NCBI RefSeq assembly: GCF_029382255.1
Contig: NZ_JARLLG010000015.1
Location: 1 to 46,877 of the forward strand
Direction: 5' to 3'
From: Isoptericola croceus
GTDB taxonomy: Bacteria > Actinomycetota > Actinomycetes > Actinomycetales > Cellulomonadaceae
DNA: 46,877 bases
Shown here: positions 1-6,379 of the stretch, one piece after another
How positions within the stretch are numbered: the stretch's first letter is position 1
How the letters are laid out: the number at the start of each line of letters is the position of its first letter
Translations under genes and position numbers: made by a program
The notes under the pieces: generated by a model
What the model saw: the letters and a program-made list of their open reading frames with translations, nothing else
What the model was told of the DNA's origin: nothing
Databases searched by the model: none

Positions 1-268
1 GTCCGCCCCTGCCCTCGCAAGCTCGCTCCGGGTCAGCCCTCGGGTCCGATGGTCGGTCCGCCCCTGCCCTCGCAAGCTCGCTCCGGGTCAGCCCTCGGGT
101 CCGATGGTCGGTCCGCCCCTGCCCTCGCAAGCTCGCTCCGGGTCAGCCCTCGGGCCTGATGGTCGGTCCGCCCCTGCCCTCGCAAGCTCGCTCCGGGTCA
201 GCCCTCGGGCCTGATGGTCGGTCCGCCCCTGCCCTCGCAAGCTCGCTCCGGGTCAGCCCTCGGGTCCG
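1..268. repeat. 55-bp tandem repeat, about 4.9 copies
   Basis: Units begin at 1, 56, 111, 166 and 221; the last stops matching after position 268. Copies 1, 2 and 5 read gggtccg where copies 3 and 4 read gggcctg; otherwise they are essentially identical. Read on the minus strand, each unit holds the last codons and TGA stop of the neighbouring phosphatase gene plus the bases beyond it, so the array looks like an amplified gene 3' end. It touches the window edge and may continue. There are no spacers, so it is not a CRISPR array. Confidence 0.95.
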
Positions 269-1098
269 TCGGCGTCGGCGGACTCGAGGAGCGCCACCAG
301 CTCGGCGTGCCGTGCGGGCGTCCCGGCGACGGTCATGAGGTCCGTCGCCGGAGCGCCGCGCAGCCCGGTCAGCGCGGCCCCGGCCTCCGTGGCGACCAGC
401 CCGCCGGCGGCGACGTCCCACGGGTTGAGGCCGCGCTCGTAGTACAGGTCGAGCGATCCCTCGGCGAGCAGGCACAGGTCGATGGCGGCAGCACCCAGCC
501 GGCGGATGTCCCGCACCTGGGGCAGCACGCGGGTGAGCACGCGAGCCTGGTGCGTGCGCCGCTCGACCCCGTACCCGAACCCGGTGCCCACCAACGAGGT
601 CGCCAGGGACGTGGCCTCACGCACCCGCAGTGCGCTCCCGTCCCGGTCGGCCCCCTGCCCCCGCCCGGCGGTCCACGTGGTGCCGTCGACGACGGAGTGC
701 ACGGAGCCTGCCAGGACGGTCCAGGTCGCCGGGTCTGGCTCCCCTGCCACGACGGCCACCGACACCGCGTACGACGCGATGCCGTACAGATAGTTCACCG
801 TGCCGTCGATCGGGTCGATCACCCACGTCAGCCCGCTGGTGCCGGCGACGTCGTCGCCCTCCTCCCCGAGGATGGCGTCATCCGGTCGCCGGGCGGCCAG
901 CCGACGGCGCAGGAGTTCCTCCGAGGCGCGGTCCATCTCGGTCACGGGGTCCACCTCGCTCGACTTGGTCGCGGCGACCTCGACGCGGGCGGGGCGGCCA
1001 CCGCGCACCATCGCCCCGGCTTCGAGGGAGAGTGATCGGGCGAGGGCGCGCAGGTCGGCGATCTCGGAGGCGGACGGAAGGCCGGGGAGCGAAGTCAC
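253..1098 (-). CDS. inositol monophosphatase family protein
   Basis: A 281-aa member of the Li+-sensitive, Mg2+-dependent phosphatase superfamily (inositol-1-phosphatase / SuhB / HisN-like), which removes phosphate from a sugar or polyol phosphate in the cytosol. Metal-binding motifs are in order: GEEG (about 78-81), DPIDGT (95-100) and WDVAAG (227-232). Length is normal for the family. The GTG start at 1098 overlaps the TGA of the upstream membrane-protein gene as GTGA, with GGAGGA just before, so the two are probably translationally coupled. The final codons and stop lie inside the fifth copy of the 55-bp tandem repeat. The exact substrate (inositol phosphate, histidinol phosphate or other) cannot be told from sequence. 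Confidence 0.93.
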   Translation of the reverse strand: MTSLPGLPSASEIADLRALARSLSLEAGAMVRGGRPARVEVAATKSSEVDPVTEMDRASEELLRRRLAARRPDDAILGEEGDDVAGTSGLTWVIDPIDGTVNYLYGIASYAVSVAVVAGEPDPATWTVLAGSVHSVVDGTTWTAGRGQGADRDGSALRVREATSLATSLVGTGFGYGVERRTHQARVLTRVLPQVRDIRRLGAAAIDLCLLAEGSLDLYYERGLNPWDVAAGGLVATEAGAALTGLRGAPATDLMTVAGTPARHAELVALLESADADGPEG

Positions 1099-1769
1099 TC
1101 CTCCATCTTGCCCGACTGCCGACCCCATCGGCCGGTCCACCCGCCGCCGACGTGCGGTACCACCCATCCGAGCGCGAGCGACAACAACCGGAACCCGAGG
1201 ACCAGCACCACGACGCACAGCGCGGACCACCACGTCCACCAGCCAGTTTCCCAGAGCACGACGACGGTGGCCGCCCCGAGGATGGCGGGGACGGCGTAGA
1301 GCTGGCGGTCGGCGAAGATCAGCGGCACCTCTCCCACGAGCATGTCGCGCAGCACCCCGCCGCCTACCCCGGTGAGCACCCCGACCACGAGGGAGGCGAG
1401 GGGCCCGGCGCCGAGGTCCAGCGACTTGCTGGTGCCCTGGACGACGAACAGCGACAGCGCCGCGGCGTCCAGCACGACGACCGAGCGGCGCAACCGGGTC
1501 AGGCCCGGGTGCAGCACGAACGTGGCGAGGCCTGCCGCCAGCGCCGCGACGACGAGCTTCCAGCTCGAGATGCCGACCGGTGGGGTGTCTCCGATGAGCA
1601 GGTCGCGCAGGATCCCGCCGCCGAGCCCGCAGACCCAGGCCAGCACCAGCACGCCGAACAGGTCGAACCGCTTGCGCACGGCCGCCAGGCCACCGGAGAC
1701 GGCCGCGACGAAGACCGCCGCGACTTCCAGCACGTTGACTCCGGCCGCCAGGTTCTCCACGCCCGCCAT
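1095..1769 (-). CDS. UPF0126 / TRIC-like seven-helix membrane protein
   Basis: A 224-aa hydrophobic protein with the internal duplication typical of UPF0126 (YicG-like; distantly related to TRIC cation channels). The repeats carry matching glycine-rich motifs, GLGGGILRDLLIGDTPP near residue 45 and GVGGGVLRDMLVGEVP near residue 130. Predicted to be an inner-membrane ion channel, by family only. The ATG at 1769 is chosen because the protein then begins just before the first hydrophobic helix; a GTG at 1808 is an alternative and no clear ribosome site decides. Its stop overlaps the start of the phosphatase gene (GTGA). The functional link between the two is unknown. Confidence 0.85.
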   Translation of the reverse strand: MAGVENLAAGVNVLEVAAVFVAAVSGGLAAVRKRFDLFGVLVLAWVCGLGGGILRDLLIGDTPPVGISSWKLVVAALAAGLATFVLHPGLTRLRRSVVVLDAAALSLFVVQGTSKSLDLGAGPLASLVVGVLTGVGGGVLRDMLVGEVPLIFADRQLYAVPAILGAATVVVLWETGWWTWWSALCVVVLVLGFRLLSLALGWVVPHVGGGWTGRWGRQSGKMEE

Positions 1770-1899
1770 CCTTGCCAGCGCTCGCGCCGCGAGCAACCGA
1801 GAATCCACGGCACACCGACGCGCCTGCGCCAGACCGGCCCTCCCGGGTGGCACTCTCGAACGAGCAGGCCCGCCGCGCGGGCGGGCGTGAGGAGGAACC

Positions 1900-3138
1900 A
1901 TGGCCGAGCTCGAGCTCGTGACGCTGCACGAGGACGCCGAGCGCCTGGTCCTGCGCGGCCCGGACGGCGTCGAGCACACCTTGACGATCACCGAGGCCCT
2001 GCGGGCCGCGGTACGCCGCGACCGGCCGCGGACGGAGGCTCTGCAGGCCGAGTCCGCCGCGACGCTGCGCCCGCGGGAGGTGCAGTCCCGGCTGCGCGCC
2101 GGCGCCACGGCGGAAGAGCTCGCCGAGGCGTCCGGCCTGCCGCTGGAGCACGTGCGCCGCTACGAGTGGCCGGTCATCACCGAGCGTGACCACGTCGTCA
2201 CCCAGGTGCGCAACCACCACGTGGACCCCGAGGGCAAGATCGAGCTCGGACGGCTCGCCGACGCCCGGCTGGCCGCGCGCGGCGTCCCGGAGGGCGAGGC
2301 GACCTGGACCGCCCGCCGCGAGGGCAACGGGCCGTGGAAGGTGGAGGTCCGCTTCACCGCCGGCGAGCGCGAGCGCAACGCTCGCTGGTCGTTCGACCCC
2401 AAGGGTCGCGTCGTCGTCGCCCTGGACGACGAGGCACGCTGGCTGGGGCAGCCGGACGACCCCGTCCCTCCTGAGACGCTGGGCGTCCCGGGGGTCGTCG
2501 ACCGGCGCCACCGGCCTTCGTCCCGGCCCGACGCCGCGGCCGAGGCCACAGCACTCCTCCTGGACGACCTCGCCGGACGCCGGGGTCAGCGTCCGCCGCA
2601 GCGGCCCCGGCGCGCGGAGCCCGGCCCTCAGGACCAGGAGCTCCCGCTGGATCTCGGGGCACCTGACGACGCGGACGACGGCGCGAGCGTCGTCGATCTC
2701 GGTGCGCGGCGTGACGCCCACCGCGTGGCGCAGTCGGCGGACCCGGGATCGAGCGCGGCGGCGGCGGCGGGCACGGGAGACGAGCCCCCGGACGGTGCCG
2801 AGCCCGCTGCTCCGGACGACGGCGGCCCCGAGGCCCGCCCTGCGGCCTCGGACGAGGCTCCGCCCGCGACCGACGTGCCCCCGACGGACGCGCCCACGGC
2901 CGATGCTGCGCGCGCGGCCGCATCGCCGCCGTCGGACGACGACGGCGGGCAGGACCCGGACGTGTCCCCCCGTCCTGAGCCGGCGACTGCCACACCGGCT
3001 TCTGCTCCCTCGGCCGTGCTCGGTGAGGTAGCGCCGCCGGGCAGGGGCAAGAGTGGCCGGCGGTCGCCGCGCAAGGGCCGGGCGCAGGTGCCGAGCTGGG
3101 ACGAGATCGTGTTCGGCGGCGCGCGCCCCTCGCCCTGA
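1900..3138 (+). CDS. sepH: septation protein SepH (DUF3071)
   Basis: A 412-aa protein whose first about 170 residues match the DUF3071 domain of SepH: MAELELVTLHEDAERL at the start and a helix-turn-helix-like segment near residues 65-90 (LRPREVQSRLRAGATAEELA). In Streptomyces and mycobacteria SepH binds FtsZ and stimulates Z-ring assembly. The rest, from about residue 200, is low-complexity and rich in Ala, Pro, Asp and Glu, probably disordered, ending in a basic segment (GKSGRRSPRKGRA) and a conserved-looking tail (VPSWDEIVFG). GGAGGA lies just upstream of the ATG. The gene is divergent from the membrane/phosphatase pair and converges with tdk across an 11-bp gap. Confidence 0.93.
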   Translation: MAELELVTLHEDAERLVLRGPDGVEHTLTITEALRAAVRRDRPRTEALQAESAATLRPREVQSRLRAGATAEELAEASGLPLEHVRRYEWPVITERDHVVTQVRNHHVDPEGKIELGRLADARLAARGVPEGEATWTARREGNGPWKVEVRFTAGERERNARWSFDPKGRVVVALDDEARWLGQPDDPVPPETLGVPGVVDRRHRPSSRPDAAAEATALLLDDLAGRRGQRPPQRPRRAEPGPQDQELPLDLGAPDDADDGASVVDLGARRDAHRVAQSADPGSSAAAAAGTGDEPPDGAEPAAPDDGGPEARPAASDEAPPATDVPPTDAPTADAARAAASPPSDDDGGQDPDVSPRPEPATATPASAPSAVLGEVAPPGRGKSGRRSPRKGRAQVPSWDEIVFGGARPSP

Positions 3139-3149
3139 GGCCGGATGCG

Positions 3150-3797
3150 TCAGCGCACGTCGAGCAGGGCGTCCGTCGACGGCGCGAGGCGGCGCGCGGT
3201 GTCCGCCGTCATGCGTCGCATGTGATGGCGGCGGCACAGCACCTCGTAGGCGATCTCACCGGCACCGGAGCTGACGTCGCCCACCACGACCTGGTCGCCC
3301 TCGACGACCATCACCCCGTCGATCGTGCGGGCGTTGTGAGTGGCGCGCGCCCCGCACCAGCACAGTGACTGCACCTGCAGCACCTCCATGCGGTCGGCGA
3401 GCTCGACCAGGCGGGCCGAACCGGGGAACAGCCGGGTGCGGAAGTCCGCGGTGATGCCGAACGCGAAGACGTCCATCTCGATCTCGTCGACGAGGCGGGC
3501 GAGCTGCTCCACCTGCAGCGGGGAGTAGAACTGCGCCTCGTCGCACACGAGGTAGTCGACCACGTGGCCGTGCTGCCGCTCGCTGGCGATGACCTGCCAG
3601 AAGTCGGTCTCCTCGGTGACCTCTCGGGCGTCGACCTCGAGCCCCAGCCGGGACGACAGCCGGGCGGCCCCAGCACGGTCGTTGCGTGTGAAGATGATGC
3701 CGTGACGGCCGCGGGCGCGGTGGTTGTGGTCGGTTTGCAGGGCCAGCGTCGACTTGCCGCTGTCCATGGTCCCGGAAAAGAAGACGAGCTCGGCCAT
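3150..3797 (-). CDS. tdk: thymidine kinase
   Basis: A 215-aa type II thymidine kinase that phosphorylates thymidine with ATP in the salvage pathway. The P-loop GTMDSGKST is at residues 9-17, the Walker B-like DEAQFY at 86-91, and zinc-binding positions include C146, C148, C188 and the following histidines (CRRHH). Length is usual for the family. AGGA sits about 7 nt before the ATG. The gene starts 26 bp after the stop of the phosphodiesterase-like gene on the same strand, so it is probably the last gene of a DUF5998 / phosphatase / tdk operon. Confidence 0.95.
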   Translation of the reverse strand: MAELVFFSGTMDSGKSTLALQTDHNHRARGRHGIIFTRNDRAGAARLSSRLGLEVDAREVTEETDFWQVIASERQHGHVVDYLVCDEAQFYSPLQVEQLARLVDEIEMDVFAFGITADFRTRLFPGSARLVELADRMEVLQVQSLCWCGARATHNARTIDGVMVVEGDQVVVGDVSSGAGEIAYEVLCRRHHMRRMTADTARRLAPSTDALLDVR

Positions 3798-3823
3798 GCC
3801 CAGATCCTGTCAGACGGCGGTGT

Positions 3824-5032
3824 TCAGTAGGAGACGAGCAGCGGGACGAGCATCTCGGTGGGCGTCAGCGAGCCGTGCACGCCGGGCATGCGCCGCGCGT
3901 TCTCGGAGTGCAGCCGGGAGTCGACGACGGTGGCTGTCCCCCGTGTGGCCACCAGCACGTCGCCCACGGCCGGCAGCACGTGGTCGGCCACGGGTCCGAG
4001 CCATCCGGCGTCGATCGCGGCGTCGCGCAGCACGACGACGGCGTCGTCGCCGAGGGCGCCGGCCCACCGTGTGGCGATCGCGGCCGGGTCCGCACCGGGC
4101 GCGGCGTAGACGTGGGTCATGCGGGGCTCGCCGCCGAGCAGCGCGACGTCGCGGTCGAGCTCTGGCTCGACCGCGACGTCGTGCTGGTGGGTCATGTCGG
4201 TCGTGACCTGGCCGTGGTCGGCGGTGACGAGCACGAGCGTTCCCGCCGGGACGCTCGCGACCAGGCGGCGCAGCTCGGCGTCCGTGGACTCCAGGGCGTC
4301 GCCCCACTGCCACGAGTCGGGTCCGTGCTTGTGCCCGACGGAGTCGACCTCGCTCTGGTAGAGGTACACCAGCCCGTCCTCGCGCAGGGCCCGCAGGGTG
4401 GCGTCGACGCGGTCGGCGAAGCTCTCGGCGACGACGTACCGCGGTCCGCGCAGGGCGGCCCGGGTCATGCCGGAGTCGGCGAACTTGGCCGGGCCGGGCG
4501 CCACCACACTCACCCCGGCGCCCAGCGCCTCGAAGACGGTGGGCTCGCGCTGGAGGTCGGCCGGGTCGGTGCGCAGGGGCGCGGACGTCTTGGGGCCGGG
4601 CCGGTAGGGGTCCGACTGCTCGTTCCAGGACACCATCGTGGCCAGCCCCCCGGTGGCGGGGTTGCGCTGGGTGTACCCGAGCATGCCAGTGAGGCCGGGC
4701 GAGGTACCGGTGGCGAACGTGGCGAGGGCGGTCGCCGTCGTCGACGGGAAGCTGGTGAGCAGCGAGCGCGCGTCGGGCAGGAGCCGGCGCAGGAACGGAG
4801 CGTGCCCGCCCCGCTCGGCGAGGTTGTGCATGCCCAGCCCGTCCACGAGGACGACGACGACGCGGCGCGCGCCGGGCAGGCCGAGCGCGGCCGCGCAGTC
4901 GATCGAGCGCAGGCCCGTGCTGGTGGTGACGTCGACGCCGAGTGCTCCGGCCGCGGCGGGCAGGACGGCCGCCAGGGAGTCGCTGCCGTAGGACGGCGCG
5001 ACGAGGTCGTCGGGCAGCGGGACGGGCGTCAT
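3824..5032 (-). CDS. alkaline phosphatase superfamily / nucleotide pyrophosphatase-like protein
   Basis: A 402-aa protein of the type I phosphodiesterase / nucleotide pyrophosphatase branch. Metal and catalytic positions are visible: LVDGLG (D64), SFPSTTATAL (catalytic Thr near 98-99), VDSVGHKHG, VTADHG, and a C-terminal HSENARRMPGVHGS. It should hydrolyse a phosphoester, but the substrate is unknown. No signal peptide is seen. The ATG at 5032 overlaps the TGA of the upstream DUF5998 gene (ATGA), implying coupled translation. DUF5998 next to a phosphodiesterase looks like a conserved actinobacterial pair, from memory of the families. Confidence 0.88.
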   Translation of the reverse strand: MTPVPLPDDLVAPSYGSDSLAAVLPAAAGALGVDVTTSTGLRSIDCAAALGLPGARRVVVVLVDGLGMHNLAERGGHAPFLRRLLPDARSLLTSFPSTTATALATFATGTSPGLTGMLGYTQRNPATGGLATMVSWNEQSDPYRPGPKTSAPLRTDPADLQREPTVFEALGAGVSVVAPGPAKFADSGMTRAALRGPRYVVAESFADRVDATLRALREDGLVYLYQSEVDSVGHKHGPDSWQWGDALESTDAELRRLVASVPAGTLVLVTADHGQVTTDMTHQHDVAVEPELDRDVALLGGEPRMTHVYAAPGADPAAIATRWAGALGDDAVVVLRDAAIDAGWLGPVADHVLPAVGDVLVATRGTATVVDSRLHSENARRMPGVHGSLTPTEMLVPLLVSY

Positions 5033-5628
5033 CGGGCGGTGCGTCCGCCCACCCCGGTGGCGGCCGAGAGCTCGCGGGCGAACGCGGCGGCACGGCGCAC
5101 GGCGCCACGCCCCTCGGCGGCGTCGCTGACCCGTACCACGATGTCGTCGGGCGTGATCTGCCCGGTCAGGCCGTGGTCGGCCTCGCAGTTCGGGTCGGGG
5201 CACTGCGCGGGTTCCAGGTCGACGCGGGACACCGCGCCCCAGCCGATGGCCAGGGTGAGCTCGGCGGCGCTGTCGCCCGGGCGGTGGTTCGCCGGCTCGG
5301 CCACGATGTGGGTCAGCGCGACGGAGCGGACCTCGTTCAGCGGCACCGCCTCGGTGGTCGCCGCCGCGGACGAGGGGTTCGCGACGTCGCCCTCGTGGTC
5401 GTCGACGTGCGCGGTGACCAGCCGGGTAGCGGTCAGGGCGAGCACCGTCAGGTGGCGACGGATCTGGCTGTCGAACGTCGTCTCGGCCTGCACGAGGTGC
5501 GCGAGGACCGGCTCGTCGGCGAGCGCGACGTCGATGACGTCGTTGACCAGGTCCGGGTAGTACCCGGCCCGGAACACGTGGGCGGTCAGGTCGTCACGAA
5601 GGTTCTTGCGAGTGGTCGCGGAAGGCAC
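5029..5628 (-). CDS. DUF5998 family protein
   Basis: A 199-aa protein of unknown function, recognised as the actinobacterial DUF5998 family by its start (PSATTRKNLRDDLTAHVFRA) and its short Cys-containing segment (CPDPNCEADHG). No transmembrane segment or known catalytic motif is visible. The GTG at 5628 is preferred because GGGAAG lies about 9 nt upstream and the family signature starts there; a GTG at 5664 would add 12 residues. It is the first gene of an operon and overlaps the phosphodiesterase-like gene by four bases. Function cannot be inferred. Confidence 0.8.
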   Translation of the reverse strand: MPSATTRKNLRDDLTAHVFRAGYYPDLVNDVIDVALADEPVLAHLVQAETTFDSQIRRHLTVLALTATRLVTAHVDDHEGDVANPSSAAATTEAVPLNEVRSVALTHIVAEPANHRPGDSAAELTLAIGWGAVSRVDLEPAQCPDPNCEADHGLTGQITPDDIVVRVSDAAEGRGAVRRAAAFARELSAATGVGGRTAR

Positions 5629-5686
5629 CGGACCATCTTCCCACTCCTTGCGGCCCGACGGCACCGGCTGGGGATTGCCTTACTCA

Positions 5687-5715
5687 TGGTCAAGGAATCA
5701 TCCCGGGAGTAAGGT
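5687..5715 (+). promoter_or_regulatory. sigma-70-like promoter of the AbrB-VapC module
   Basis: TGGTCA (5687-5692), a 17-bp spacer, then TAAGGT (5710-5715). The -10 ends 7 nt before the ATG at 5723, so the transcript would start at or near the start codon (leaderless). Confidence 0.55.
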
Positions 5716-5722
5716 GTTGAGC

Positions 5723-5971
5723 ATGCCCACAGCCACCGTCACCTCCAAGGGACAGATCACGATCCCAGCGGCCGTCCGCCGCGCCCTCGGGCTGCGTACC
5801 GGCGACCGCGTCGAGTTCGTCGCGCTACCGGACGGCCACGTGGAGATCGTGCCAGCCACGCGGTCCGTGACGTCGCTCAAGGGCTTCTTCGGCCCGCAGC
5901 CTCCGCAGGTCGTCAGCCTCGAGGAGATGGACCGGGCGATCGCGGACGCCGCTGGGCAGGCCGAGGCATGA
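5723..5971 (+). CDS. AbrB/MazE-family antitoxin
   Basis: An 82-aa protein with a SpoVT/AbrB swapped-hairpin DNA-binding domain: TVTSKGQITIPAAVRRALGL at residues 5-24, then GDRVEFVALPDG. The C-terminal half, about residues 48-82, would wrap the toxin. Its ATG overlaps nothing upstream, but its stop overlaps the ATG of the PIN-domain gene (ATGA), the usual antitoxin-first arrangement. It should bind VapC and repress its own promoter. The candidate -10 TAAGGT sits 7 nt before the ATG. Confidence 0.92.
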   Translation: MPTATVTSKGQITIPAAVRRALGLRTGDRVEFVALPDGHVEIVPATRSVTSLKGFFGPQPPQVVSLEEMDRAIADAAGQAEA

Positions 5972-6360
5972 TCGGTCTCGACACAAACGTCCTGGTCCGC
6001 TACGTCGTGCGGGACGACGGAGCTCAGGCCCGGCAGGCCGACGGGCTGATCGACGCGTTGACCCCGGACGCCCCCGGATTCGTACCGTTGGTCGTCCTGG
6101 TGGAGTGCTGGTGGGTGCTCGACCGCGCCTACTCCTACCCGCTGGACCGCCGGCGCGCCTTCGTCGAGGCGCTGCTGGCCACGCAGGAGCTCCGGGTCGA
6201 GCAGGCGGACACCGTCCGCGCCGCCCTGCGCCGGACGGACGACGGTGCCGACCTCGCCGACGCCCTCATCGCCGTCGGCGCTGCCGAGGCCGGGTGCGAC
6301 ACCGTGATGACGTTCGACCGCCGCGCCGCACGCGTCGCCGGGATGACCCTGCTCACCTGA
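5968..6360 (+). CDS. VapC-type PIN-domain toxin
   Basis: A 130-aa PIN-domain ribonuclease, the toxin partner of the AbrB antitoxin. Acidic residues for metal binding are in place: GLDTNVL (D5), LVECWWVL (E near 47), DLADALIAVGA and TFDRRA. Such toxins cleave tRNA or other RNA; the target here is unknown. It is translationally coupled to the antitoxin through ATGA. The next gene converges on it with a 19-bp gap and no clear terminator. Confidence 0.92.
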   Translation: MIGLDTNVLVRYVVRDDGAQARQADGLIDALTPDAPGFVPLVVLVECWWVLDRAYSYPLDRRRAFVEALLATQELRVEQADTVRAALRRTDDGADLADALIAVGAAEAGCDTVMTFDRRAARVAGMTLLT

Positions 6361-6379
6361 TCCGACGTCCCGGGTGGCA

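Noticed and set aside
1-268. CRISPR array
   Set aside because: Repeats are directly adjacent with no unique spacers and no cas genes are nearby.
253-3237. Long minus-strand frame of 994 codons across sepH, the membrane gene and the phosphatase
   Set aside because: Only its last part, from 1098, matches a family (inositol monophosphatase). The rest is antisense or out of frame to recognised genes.
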